Source: Thiobacillus sp. (lineage in GTDB: Bacteria; Pseudomonadota; Gammaproteobacteria; Burkholderiales; Thiobacillaceae). From it: a stretch of 40,352 bases of DNA. The notes under the pieces are model-generated. The model worked only from the letters and a program-made list of their open reading frames with translations, was not told the origin of the DNA and ran no database searches. Positions within the stretch are counted from its first letter, which is position 1. Each line of letters opens with the position of its first letter. The position numbers and the translations under genes were made by a program. Location: the NCBI GenBank assembly GCA_021166845.1, contig JAJPEP010000021.1:1-40352 (forward strand), written 5' to 3'. Of the stretch, positions 1 through 6,940 are shown in pieces.

Positions 1-65
1 GTGCGGACCCACCAATTCACCCAACATCAGCGATAATCCCCCCCATAAAAACAGGGGAGAGACGG

Positions 66-650
66 ATGGAAGGGGAAGCCAGGAAACCCGGCGAGCGCCG
101 TTTGCAGATCCTGCAAACGCTGGCCGCGATGCTGCAGGAACCAAAACCGGAAAAAATCACCACGGCTGCGCTGGCTGCACGCGTCGGCGTGTCGGAAGCG
201 GCGCTGTATCGTCACTTTGCCAGCAAGGCGCAGATGTACGAAGGTCTGATCGAGTTCATCGAGCAGACGCTGCTCGGGCTGATCGCGCGCATCACGGCCG
301 ACACGCCGTCACCCGCCGCCCAGGTCGAGGCCATTCTCGGCATGCTGCTGAACTTTGCGGAAAAGAATCCGGGGATGACGCGGGTGCTGATCGGCGACGC
401 GCTGGTGAACGAAAACGAGCGCCTGCAAAAACGCATCAATCAACTTCACGACCGAATCGAGGCGCAGTTGCGGCAATGCCTGCGCTTTTGCGGCGACCGG
501 CAGGCCGAGCTCAGCGCGCCGCTGGCCAATCTGCTGCAATGCGTGGTGGTGGGACGCTGGCACCAGTTTGCCAAGAGCGGGTTTACGCGCGCGCCCGGCG
601 GCGACATCCAATTGCTGCTGTCGCGTCTGCTGGGCGCTCAGCCGGCCTGA
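66..650 (+). CDS. slmA: Nucleoid occlusion factor SlmA (TetR family)
   Basis: The 194-residue protein has a TetR-type N-terminal helix-turn-helix at about residues 30-60, including the stretch ARVGVSEAALYRHFASKAQM, followed by an all-helical C-terminal domain. This is the SlmA pattern and length. In characterised members SlmA binds specific chromosomal sites and blocks FtsZ ring assembly over the nucleoid. The ATG follows a GGGGAGAG ribosome-binding site at a normal distance. The gene converges on moeB and their 3' ends overlap by 13 bp. The family call rests on overall resemblance of the whole sequence. A generic TetR regulator is the alternative, but the length and the ENPGMTRVLIGDAL stretch favour SlmA. 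Confidence 0.88.
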   Translation: MEGEARKPGERRLQILQTLAAMLQEPKPEKITTAALAARVGVSEAALYRHFASKAQMYEGLIEFIEQTLLGLIARITADTPSPAAQVEAILGMLLNFAEKNPGMTRVLIGDALVNENERLQKRINQLHDRIEAQLRQCLRFCGDRQAELSAPLANLLQCVVVGRWHQFAKSGFTRAPGGDIQLLLSRLLGAQPA

Positions 651-1408
651 AACGCTGCCGGCCCGCACACCGGGCAGGCCGGGTCGCGCGGCACCTTCAT
701 CACGCGGGCATCCGCCCGCAGGCCATCCCACAACAGCAGCCTGCCGATCAGGGGCTCGCCCACCCGGGCCAAATATTTCAGCGCCTCCATCGCCTGCATC
801 GCGCCGACGATACCCACCAGCGGCGAAAACACGCCCGCCTCGGCACAGCGCAATTCGGGCTCATCCGCATGGTCGGGGAACAGGCAGTGATAACACGGGG
901 TGCCGTCCAGGCGTGAATCGAAGACGGCCAGTTGCCCCGAAAATCCGATCGCAGCGCCCGACACCAGCGGTTTGCCCAGCGCCACGCAGGCGCGGTTGAC
1001 GGCATGCCGGGTGGCGAAATTGTCCGACGCGTCGATCACCAGATCGACCGCCGCGACGGCCTCAAGCAAGGCGGCATTCGCCAGCGCCTGGCCGATCGGC
1101 TGCACGTCGATTTCCGGATTGATGGCGCGCACGCTGCGCGCCAGAGATGCGGCCTTGTTCTCGCCGATCGCCGCCGTGGCATGACCGATCTGACGCTGCA
1201 AATTGGTGAGATCGACCGTGTCGCCATCCGCCAGCAGCAACCGCCCGACCCCCGCCGCCCCCAGATACAGCGCCACCGGGCACCCCAGGCCACCGGCGCC
1301 GACAATCAGCACCGCGGCGTCGCAGATGCGCGCCTGCCCGGCCACGCCGATTTCCGGCAGCAGGATGTGCCGGCTGTAGCGCAGCAGCAGATCATCGGTC
1401 AATTCCAT
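638..1408 (-). CDS. moeB: MoeB/ThiF/HesA-family sulfur-carrier adenylyltransferase
   Basis: The 256-residue E1-like enzyme activates the C terminus of a small sulfur-carrier protein (MoaD, or ThiS-like) by adenylation. The Rossmann nucleotide motif GAGGLG lies at residues 37-42, and the DxxDN-type motif DASDN at 126-130. Two zinc-binding pairs are present, C172/C175 and C245/C248, and a cysteine at 188 lies where ThiF/MoeB proteins carry a reactive Cys. It follows a small hypothetical gene by 20 bp on the same strand and may be the last gene of the gpmI-envC-ctpA series. No moaD or thiS is in view, so MoeB cannot be separated from ThiF by context. The broad family is secure. Confidence 0.87.
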   Translation of the reverse strand: MELTDDLLLRYSRHILLPEIGVAGQARICDAAVLIVGAGGLGCPVALYLGAAGVGRLLLADGDTVDLTNLQRQIGHATAAIGENKAASLARSVRAINPEIDVQPIGQALANAALLEAVAAVDLVIDASDNFATRHAVNRACVALGKPLVSGAAIGFSGQLAVFDSRLDGTPCYHCLFPDHADEPELRCAEAGVFSPLVGIVGAMQAMEALKYLARVGEPLIGRLLLWDGLRADARVMKVPRDPACPVCGPAAFQAG

Positions 1409-1428
1409 GGGAGGGCGCAGAGTGTTGT

Positions 1429-1824
1429 CTATTTATAACCGCGCCATTCTTCCGGCGTGTCGTCACAGTCACCGTGCAAGTGATTCTCGTAGACCTTCAT
1501 GAAGGCCTGCTGGGACTTGATGTCCGGTTCGTCGGCCGCGACATTGCGGCGCTGCACGCTTTCGCTGAAATAAGCCAGCGCGCGCTTGAGCTTGCTCATG
1601 AGGCTGTTGTCGAGATGAAATCCCTGACTCGCCAGCGCCGTTTCCAGACCTTCCAGGGTGTATTCGCAGATGTGGTAACGCACCAGCAGACGGCTGCCGT
1701 CCGACCCGACTGTCGCCACCAGCCCCTCCAGTCCTTCGAGCAAAACCAGCGCGTGTTCCGCCTGGCCAGGCGGCAGGTCATGAAAAACAATTTCGCGGAT
1801 TTTTTCGAGGTCACATGGGCGCAT
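1429..1824 (-). CDS. Conserved-looking hypothetical protein, HMA-like fold
   Basis: I do not recognise this 131-residue protein by family name. Residues about 10-75 alternate as strand-helix-strand-strand-helix-strand, reminiscent of heavy-metal-associated (ferredoxin-like) domains, but there is no CxxC metal motif. The remainder is charged and helical and ends in an acidic segment with HLHGDCDDTPEEW. No signal peptide or membrane segment is visible. It sits between ctpA (79-bp gap) and moeB (20-bp gap) on the same strand. Codon use resembles its neighbours and no longer frame competes on the opposite strand, so it is probably a real gene. Function unknown. Confidence 0.65.
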   Translation of the reverse strand: MRPCDLEKIREIVFHDLPPGQAEHALVLLEGLEGLVATVGSDGSRLLVRYHICEYTLEGLETALASQGFHLDNSLMSKLKRALAYFSESVQRRNVAADEPDIKSQQAFMKVYENHLHGDCDDTPEEWRGYK

Positions 1825-1872
1825 GGCACACCACTCAGACAGAATTTATCCAGTATAGCGCTGCTATTTGTA

Positions 1873-1895
1873 CGGTGGCGGGTTTGCAGCCACCG
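1873..1895 (-). terminator. Possible hairpin after ctpA
   Basis: A 7-bp perfect stem (CGGTGGC 1873-1879 with GCCACCG 1889-1895) and a 9-base loop lie just downstream of the ctpA stop in the leftward direction. There is no T tract, so intrinsic termination is doubtful. It might only attenuate read-through into the hypothetical gene and moeB. Confidence 0.3.
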
Positions 1896-1903
1896 CACAT
1901 GGA

Positions 1904-3319
1904 TCAACGACCCTGCAGGATCTGCAAGCCTTTCAGCAGGTTCAGCGCCTGATTCACCTGGTAATCGTTCTTCGAGACGATCTCGCCCGGTTCCAGCGTC
2001 GCCGGCTTTTTGTCCTCGCCATTCTTGCCCGGTTTGTCCGCTGGCGGCGCCTTGATGACTTCGTCCGGCTTGAGCATCGGGGCGGGCTCCTCGCCCGCGG
2101 GATTGACCAGATGCTTGTCGAGATCGGCCTCGCGGATGCCAAAACCGTTCTCCGATTCAGGCATTGCCGGGTCTTCCACCACGATATCCGGCTCGATGCC
2201 CTTGGCCTGGATGGAGCGCCCGTTCGGCGTGTAGTAGCGCGCGGTGGTGAGCTTGATCGCCGTGCCGTTGCCGATCGGCAGGATGGTCTGCACCGAGCCC
2301 TTGCCGAAGGTGCGGGTGCCCATGACGACTGCGCGCTTGTGGTCCTGCAGCGCGCCCGCCACGATTTCGGACGCCGAAGCCGAGCCGCTGTTGACCAGAA
2401 CCACCATCGGCACGCTCTTCAAGCCCTCCGGCAGGTTTTTCAGATAATCGGACTGCATCGGACGCAGATAATGTTCACGGCTGGCAGTCAGCCGCATTTT
2501 GGCGTCTTCGGTGCGCCCCTCGGTGTACACCACCAGACTGTCGGGTTTGACGAAGGCGGCCGTCACCGCGACCGCGCCGTTGAGCAGGCCGCCCGGATCG
2601 TTGCGCAGATCAAGAATCAGGCCCTTCAGCGGCGCTTTGTTGTCCTTGTAGAGGCCGTTCAATGCTTCGGCCAGCAACTCGCCGGTGTGTTCCTGAAACT
2701 GCGTCACGCGCACGTAACCATAGCCGGGATCGACCAGCGTGAACTTGACGCTGCGAATCTTGATGATCGCGCGGGTCAGGGTCAGCACAAGGGGTTTGGC
2801 CACGCTCTTGCGTGCGATGGTGAGCCGGATGCTCGTCCCCGGCTTGCCGCGCATCCGTTTCACAGCATCGTTCAGCGTCATGCCCTTCACCGGCGTGTCG
2901 TCGAGCTTGACGATCAGGTCGCCCGGCTTGACCCCGGCCTTGAAGGCAGGCGTATCCTCGATCGGCGAAATGACCTTGACGAAGCCGTCTTCCATACCGA
3001 CTTCGATGCCGAGGCCGCCGAACTCGCCCTGGGTGCCGACCTGCAAATCCTTGAACGCCTCGACATCCAGATAGGAGGAGTGCGGATCCAGCCCGGTCAA
3101 CATGCCATTGATCGCCTCGGTGATGAGCTTCTTGTCTTCGACCGGCTCGACGTAGTCGTTCTTGATGCGGGCGAACACGTCGGTAAAGGCGCGCAGCTCC
3201 TCGACCGGAAGCGCCGTCTCCGCATCCTTGTCGGCGATCGCCGACAGGTTGACCGTCAGCGCGGCGCCGGCCAGCAAGCCGGCCAGGCCGACGAGTATGG
3301 ATTTCGCCTTTTGTGTCAT
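1904..3319 (-). CDS. ctpA: S41-family C-terminal processing protease (CtpA/Prc type)
   Basis: This 471-residue serine protease cleaves at protein C termini in the periplasm. An N-terminal hydrophobic signal or anchor spans residues about 7-28. A PDZ domain occupies about 95-170 (GGLGIEVG to LTIARK), followed by the S41 catalytic domain. The Ser/Lys dyad is visible: Ser315 within GSASASEIV and Lys340 within GTRTFGKG, at the 25-residue spacing known for Prc. A Pro/Lys/Glu-rich stretch near 405-445 separates the core from the last helix. The start lies 1 bp after the envC stop, implying translational coupling. The pairing with an EnvC-like activator, common in proteobacteria, suggests a shared role in cell-wall hydrolase control. 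Specific substrates cannot be read from the sequence. Confidence 0.93.
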   Translation of the reverse strand: MTQKAKSILVGLAGLLAGAALTVNLSAIADKDAETALPVEELRAFTDVFARIKNDYVEPVEDKKLITEAINGMLTGLDPHSSYLDVEAFKDLQVGTQGEFGGLGIEVGMEDGFVKVISPIEDTPAFKAGVKPGDLIVKLDDTPVKGMTLNDAVKRMRGKPGTSIRLTIARKSVAKPLVLTLTRAIIKIRSVKFTLVDPGYGYVRVTQFQEHTGELLAEALNGLYKDNKAPLKGLILDLRNDPGGLLNGAVAVTAAFVKPDSLVVYTEGRTEDAKMRLTASREHYLRPMQSDYLKNLPEGLKSVPMVVLVNSGSASASEIVAGALQDHKRAVVMGTRTFGKGSVQTILPIGNGTAIKLTTARYYTPNGRSIQAKGIEPDIVVEDPAMPESENGFGIREADLDKHLVNPAGEEPAPMLKPDEVIKAPPADKPGKNGEDKKPATLEPGEIVSKNDYQVNQALNLLKGLQILQGR

Positions 3320-3320
3320 C

Positions 3321-4556
3321 TCACTTCACCCACAGGAGGGGATTAACAGGACGGCTTTGATGCCGCATTTCAAAATACAGGCCGGGGTCGGGCTGGCCGC
3401 CGCTGTTGCCGACCGCGGCGATGGCGTCGCCGGGCTGGACCCGTTCGCCCACCTGCTTATACAGACTTTCATTATTACTGTACAGACTCATATAGCCCTC
3501 CCCGTGGTCGACAATAATGAGGTTGCCAAAGCCGCGCAGCCACTCGGCGAACACCACCTGCCCGGCTGCGATCGCCTTCACCGCGGCGCCCTCCGCCGCG
3601 CGAATGAACAGGCCTTTCCAGCTCACGCCTCCGCCTTCTCTCGGAGCGCCGAAGCGGTTCATCAGTTCCCCGGCGACCGGCAGCCGCAGTGAACCTTTCA
3701 AACCTGAAAAAGGCTTGTCGGAGCGGAACGCCACCGGCGTCTCGGTGTTGACCACGCCACGACGCGGCTGGCTGGCCGCGTTCTTTCCGTCTTTTTGATT
3801 CTTTTGCGCCTGTTGGGCGGCACGTGCACGCGCCGCCTGCTGCGCCATCAGCCGGTTGAGGCGCTCCACCAGTTGCGTCAGGCTGCGCTCGTCGCGCTTG
3901 AGGCTGGAAATTTCACGCCGCTGCTGCTGGATTTGCACCGACAGCTTTTGCAGGACCTGCTCGCGTGCGCGCTTGTCGGCCAGCAGTTTTTTCTGCTCGG
4001 CTTCGCGGGTCCTCTGCAGCTGCGCCAGTTCGGTCGTCTTTTGTTCGGTTTGCTGCTGCAGCGCTGCCAGTTTCGCCAGGTCGGCGCGAAGCGCCTCGAT
4101 CGCCTCGTGCCGGGCGCGCGACAGGTGCGCCAGATAACGCATATCGCGCGCGGCCTGGTTGGGGTCCGCGCCGTTGAGCATGAGCTTAAGCGCATCGCCC
4201 TGCCCGCGCTGGTAGGCGGCCTTGAGCGCCTGGGCGAGGTGGGCCTGCTGCGCGCGAATGCGTGCCGTCGTAGCGTCAGTCTGCTGCGTCAGCGCCTGCA
4301 AGTCAGTCTGGGCGCGCTGGCGTTCGCCGTCCAACTGGCGCAACTGGCGCAGCGCGCTGCTGATCGCGCGCTCGGACTGACTCAGCTCGTCGGCCGCTTC
4401 CCGACGGTGCGCCTGGGTGGTGCGAAATTCCTGCTGCAGGGTTTGCAGGCGCTGCTTGAGGGCAGCGAGTTCGGATTGCTTGCGATCGGCCTGGTTGGCG
4501 CTGGCGCACAGCGGCCAGATCAATGCCAGCAGGACGAGAAATGGTCTGAAGTTCAC
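3321..4556 (-). CDS. envC: EnvC-like murein hydrolase activator with degenerate LytM domain
   Basis: A signal peptide (FRPFLVLLALIWPLCASA) is followed by a long Gln/Ala/Arg-rich coiled coil over roughly half the protein, a basic linker, and a C-terminal M23/LytM domain. Catalytic metal ligands of active M23 enzymes are replaced: the HxxxD-type site reads WKGLFI, the later His positions read SLY and LYFEMRH. Such a degenerate LytM domain is the hallmark of EnvC/NlpD activators, which stimulate amidases at the septum and do not cut peptidoglycan themselves. I prefer the GTG at 4556 because it starts directly at the signal peptide. The ATG at 4613 would add 19 residues and overlap gpmI by 26 bp. 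It is followed 1 bp later by ctpA. Confidence 0.88.
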   Translation of the reverse strand: MNFRPFLVLLALIWPLCASANQADRKQSELAALKQRLQTLQQEFRTTQAHRREAADELSQSERAISSALRQLRQLDGERQRAQTDLQALTQQTDATTARIRAQQAHLAQALKAAYQRGQGDALKLMLNGADPNQAARDMRYLAHLSRARHEAIEALRADLAKLAALQQQTEQKTTELAQLQRTREAEQKKLLADKRAREQVLQKLSVQIQQQRREISSLKRDERSLTQLVERLNRLMAQQAARARAAQQAQKNQKDGKNAASQPRRGVVNTETPVAFRSDKPFSGLKGSLRLPVAGELMNRFGAPREGGGVSWKGLFIRAAEGAAVKAIAAGQVVFAEWLRGFGNLIIVDHGEGYMSLYSNNESLYKQVGERVQPGDAIAAVGNSGGQPDPGLYFEMRHQSRPVNPLLWVK

Positions 4557-4587
4557 CCGGATGAGCTTACCCGAACTTGCGCCCGGT

Positions 4588-6129
4588 TTACTCGAATTGC
4601 AACAGGGCTTCACCGGTCATTTCGGGGGGCGGCGGCAAACCCATCATTTTCAGCAAGGTCGGGCTGATGTCTTCGAGCGCCCCGGTTTCCGCCAGCGTGG
4701 CCGGGCGCCGTCCCACGTAAATCAGCGGCACCAGGTTCAGGGTATGCGCAGTATGGGCCTGGCCGGTTTCGGTATCGCGCATCAGTTCGGCATTGCCGTG
4801 GTCGGCGGTCACCAGCACCTCGCCGCCACGCGCAAGCTGGGCCTCCACCACCCGGCCGAGGCAGGCGTCCACCGTTTCGATCGCCTTGATGGCGGCCTGC
4901 AGGTCACCGGTGTGCCCGACCATGTCCGGGTTCGCGTAATTGCAGACGATGACGTCGTATTGCTTGCTGTCGATCGCGGCGACCAGTTTTTCGGTCACCT
5001 CGAAGGCGCTCATTTCGGGCTTCATGTCGTAGGTGGCGACGTCGGGCGACGGCACCAGCACCCGGTCCTCGCCGGGGAAAGAGACTTCCTCGCCGCCGTT
5101 GAAGAAAAAGGTGACGTGCGGGTATTTCTCGGTCTCGGCGATGCGCAGCTGGCGCAGGCCGAGCCCGGCGATGTATTCGCCGAGACCGTTCTTGATGCGT
5201 TCGGGCGGGAACGCCACCGACACGGCAAAGTCGTCGCTGTAGCCGGTCAGCGTGCAGTAGGTGGCCAGGCGCGGGGTGACTTCGCGTTCGAATTCGCTGA
5301 AATCGCGCTCGATGAACGGCCGCGACAGCTGGCGCGCACGGTCGGAGCGGAAGTTGAGGAAGATGACCGAATCGCCATCTTCCATCTTCACCGGCTTGCC
5401 GTCCGGCGGCAGGATCGCCGTCGCCTTGACGAACTCGTCGGTCTCGCCGCGCGCGTAGGCGGCTTCCAGGCCAGCCTGCGGATTCTCCGCCATGAATTCG
5501 GCGCGCCCCTGGGTCAAGAGGTCGTAGGCCGACTTGACCCGCTGCCAGCGGCGATCGCGGTCCATCGCGAAGTAACGGCCGATCATCGACGCGATATGGC
5601 CGACGCCGGCCTGTTCAATTTTTTCGTTCAGGCGGCGCAAATACACCTCGGCGCTTTTCGGCGGCGTGTCGCGGCCATCCAGAAACACGTGCAGACACAC
5701 CTTGTTGAGCCCCTCGCGCACCGCCAGATCAAGCAGGGCGTGGAAGTGCGATTCGTGGCTGTGCACCCCGCCGTCCGACAGCAGGCCCAGCACATGCAGG
5801 GTCTTGCCGTTGTCGCGCGCCAGATGCACCGCGTTCAGCAGGGCCGGGTTGGTGTAGAAATAGCCGGACCCGATGGCGCGGTCGATGCGGGTGAACTCCT
5901 GGTACACCACGCGCCCCGCGCCGATGTTCAGGTGCCCCACCTCTGAGTTGCCCATTTGTCCCTTGGGCAGGCCCACCTCGGATTCCGACGCATGAATGAG
6001 GGTGTGCGGATGATGTTTCCACAAGCGGTCCCAGTTGGGCTTGCTGGCCTGGGCGATTGCGTTGTCGGCGCGTTCCGCGCGGCAGCCAAAGCCGTCGAGG
6101 ATGATGAGGAGAACCGGCAGGGTCTTCAT
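4588..6129 (-). CDS. gpmI: 2,3-bisphosphoglycerate-independent phosphoglycerate mutase
   Basis: This 513-residue cytoplasmic enzyme interconverts 3- and 2-phosphoglycerate in glycolysis and gluconeogenesis, using metal ions and a phosphoserine intermediate. The alkaline-phosphatase-like metal site begins at LDGFG (residues 11-15). The phosphorylated serine is Ser62 in MGNSEVGHLNIG, exactly the family position. VCNYANPDMVGHTG and TADHGNAE supply further metal ligands. Length is normal for the family. It is the first gene of the leftward gpmI-envC-ctpA series, an arrangement seen in many proteobacteria. Its promoter must lie in the AT-rich 6130-6295 region shared with the divergent arsR-type gene. 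Confidence 0.96.
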   Translation of the reverse strand: MKTLPVLLIILDGFGCRAERADNAIAQASKPNWDRLWKHHPHTLIHASESEVGLPKGQMGNSEVGHLNIGAGRVVYQEFTRIDRAIGSGYFYTNPALLNAVHLARDNGKTLHVLGLLSDGGVHSHESHFHALLDLAVREGLNKVCLHVFLDGRDTPPKSAEVYLRRLNEKIEQAGVGHIASMIGRYFAMDRDRRWQRVKSAYDLLTQGRAEFMAENPQAGLEAAYARGETDEFVKATAILPPDGKPVKMEDGDSVIFLNFRSDRARQLSRPFIERDFSEFEREVTPRLATYCTLTGYSDDFAVSVAFPPERIKNGLGEYIAGLGLRQLRIAETEKYPHVTFFFNGGEEVSFPGEDRVLVPSPDVATYDMKPEMSAFEVTEKLVAAIDSKQYDVIVCNYANPDMVGHTGDLQAAIKAIETVDACLGRVVEAQLARGGEVLVTADHGNAELMRDTETGQAHTAHTLNLVPLIYVGRRPATLAETGALEDISPTLLKMMGLPPPPEMTGEALLQFE

Positions 6130-6163
6130 GAAGAAATTTGTATAACCTGACTCGTTTTTGTGG

Positions 6164-6177
6164 AATTATTTTAATAT
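6164..6177. promoter_or_regulatory. AT-rich island with inverted half-sites in the gpmI/arsR divergent region
   Basis: Within GC-rich surroundings this short segment reads AATTA-TTT-TAATAT, an inverted ATTA/TAAT pair. A related arrangement, AATTA-N5-TAATAT, occurs at 6879-6894 directly on the promoter in front of the efflux operon. An ArsR-family repressor gene lies between the two sites, so both are candidate operators. The spacers differ by 2 bp, which weakens the comparison. Confidence 0.35.
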
Positions 6178-6295
6178 ATGCGTGATTGCTAATCTATACG
6201 AAGGCGTGATGTCGCTTCAATATCGCCATGCGCGGGCCTGTGCTTCCATCCGGAGCCCGACCGCATCAGGGTACTACACGAACAGGACCGAGGTT

Positions 6296-6625
6296 ATGAA
6301 TATGGCAGCTGATTGGGACGAAGTGGACCTCATGGACAAGGACGAGCACATCGAGCAGGCCTCGCGTGCGATGAAAGCCATGTCGCATCCGCTGCGCCTG
6401 AAAATTCTCTGCGTGCTGGGCGACAAGGAAATCAGCGTGCAGGAAATCGTCGACCAGGTCGGCACCTCGCAAAGCAACATCTCGCAGCATCTGGCCATCC
6501 TGCGCGACAAAGGCGTGCTGCGCACCCGCAAAGTCGCCAACCGCGTGTTCTACCGCGTCGGCGACACCCGCACGCTCAAACTGCTGAGCATGATGCGCGA
6601 CGTGTTCTGCGGCTTCGCGAAGTAA
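6296..6625 (+). CDS. ArsR-family regulator, candidate persulfide sensor (SqrR/BigR/YgaV type)
   Basis: The 109-residue winged-helix protein has the ArsR recognition helix at about residues 56-70 (GTSQSNISQHLAILRD). The metal-binding ELCVC-type box of classical ArsR/SmtB sensors is absent; that position reads EIVDQVG. Only two cysteines occur, Cys39 (RLKILCVLG) and Cys105 (DVFCGF), 66 residues apart. The persulfide sensors SqrR (C41/C107) and BigR (C42/C108) have equivalent cysteines at the same spacing, so a dithiol persulfide switch is a good inference. I chose ATG 6296 because GAGG precedes it; an upstream ATG at 6158 would add 46 unlikely residues. The downstream genes for a YgaP-like membrane protein, rhodanese, glutaredoxin and thioredoxin support sulfur sensing. 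Its DNA target is not proven. Confidence 0.85.
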   Translation: MNMAADWDEVDLMDKDEHIEQASRAMKAMSHPLRLKILCVLGDKEISVQEIVDQVGTSQSNISQHLAILRDKGVLRTRKVANRVFYRVGDTRTLKLLSMMRDVFCGFAK

Positions 6626-6640
6626 AGCCTCGACGACGAC

Positions 6641-6679
6641 AGGCCCGGCCGCGCTCGGCGCGCCGGGCCTGTTTTTTTT
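6641..6679 (+). terminator. Rho-independent terminator after the arsR-type gene
   Basis: A 9-bp perfect GC-rich stem (AGGCCCGGC 6641-6649 with GCCGGGCCT 6662-6670) is followed by one G and eight consecutive T residues (6672-6679). It begins 15 bp after the regulator's stop codon and separates its transcript from the efflux operon downstream. Confidence 0.9.
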
Positions 6680-6851
6680 GCCGGCGCTGCGGGCGCCGGC
6701 TTGCGCCCCGACCTGCCCATGCCTGCACCACACGCGCCACGCTTGTGGCACCATCACGCCTTCCCCCCCTGGATTTCGGGGTGCTTGATCAGCATGCTTG
6801 GCTGCCCGGCCGGAGACCCGCCGTCCGCTTGAGCCGGGATATCAGGATTTC

Positions 6852-6881
6852 TTGGGATCGTATAAATTACATGTATATAAT
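6852..6881 (+). promoter_or_regulatory. Sigma-70-type promoter of the efflux/rhodanese operon
   Basis: TTGGGA (6852-6857) and a perfect TATAAT (6876-6881) are separated by 18 bp, about 60 bp before the tolC-type start. The segment is an abrupt AT-rich island. The 8-bp palindrome TACATGTA (6868-6875) abuts the -10 box, and the dyad at 6879-6894 overlaps it. A repressor bound here would block RNA polymerase. The upstream ArsR-family protein is the natural candidate. The rest of the 6680-6940 gap shows nothing else recognisable. Confidence 0.6.
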
Positions 6882-6894
6882 TAATTTCTAATAT
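6879..6894. promoter_or_regulatory. Candidate operator overlapping the efflux operon -10 box
   Basis: The segment reads AATTA-ATTTC-TAATAT, an imperfect inverted repeat covering the 3' end of the -10 hexamer and the probable transcription start. It shares both half-sites with 6164-6177 in front of the regulator gene. This is inference from position and similarity only. Confidence 0.35.
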
Positions 6895-6940
6895 TTATAT
6901 CGATCCCGCGCTCATTGCGGGCCATTCGACAAGAGGTGGT

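Noticed and set aside
1868..3346. Long open frame (492 codons) on the + strand
   Set aside because: It is antisense to ctpA, whose family motifs are complete. Its Arg/His/Gly-rich composition is the usual shadow of GC-rich codons.
4557..4613. Upstream ATG (4613) for envC
   Set aside because: It would place 19 non-signal residues before the signal peptide and overlap gpmI by 26 bp; GTG 4556 begins at the signal peptide.
6158..6295. Longer start for the ArsR-type regulator
   Set aside because: The additional 46 residues have no family counterpart, and the ATG at 6296 has a clear GAGG site.
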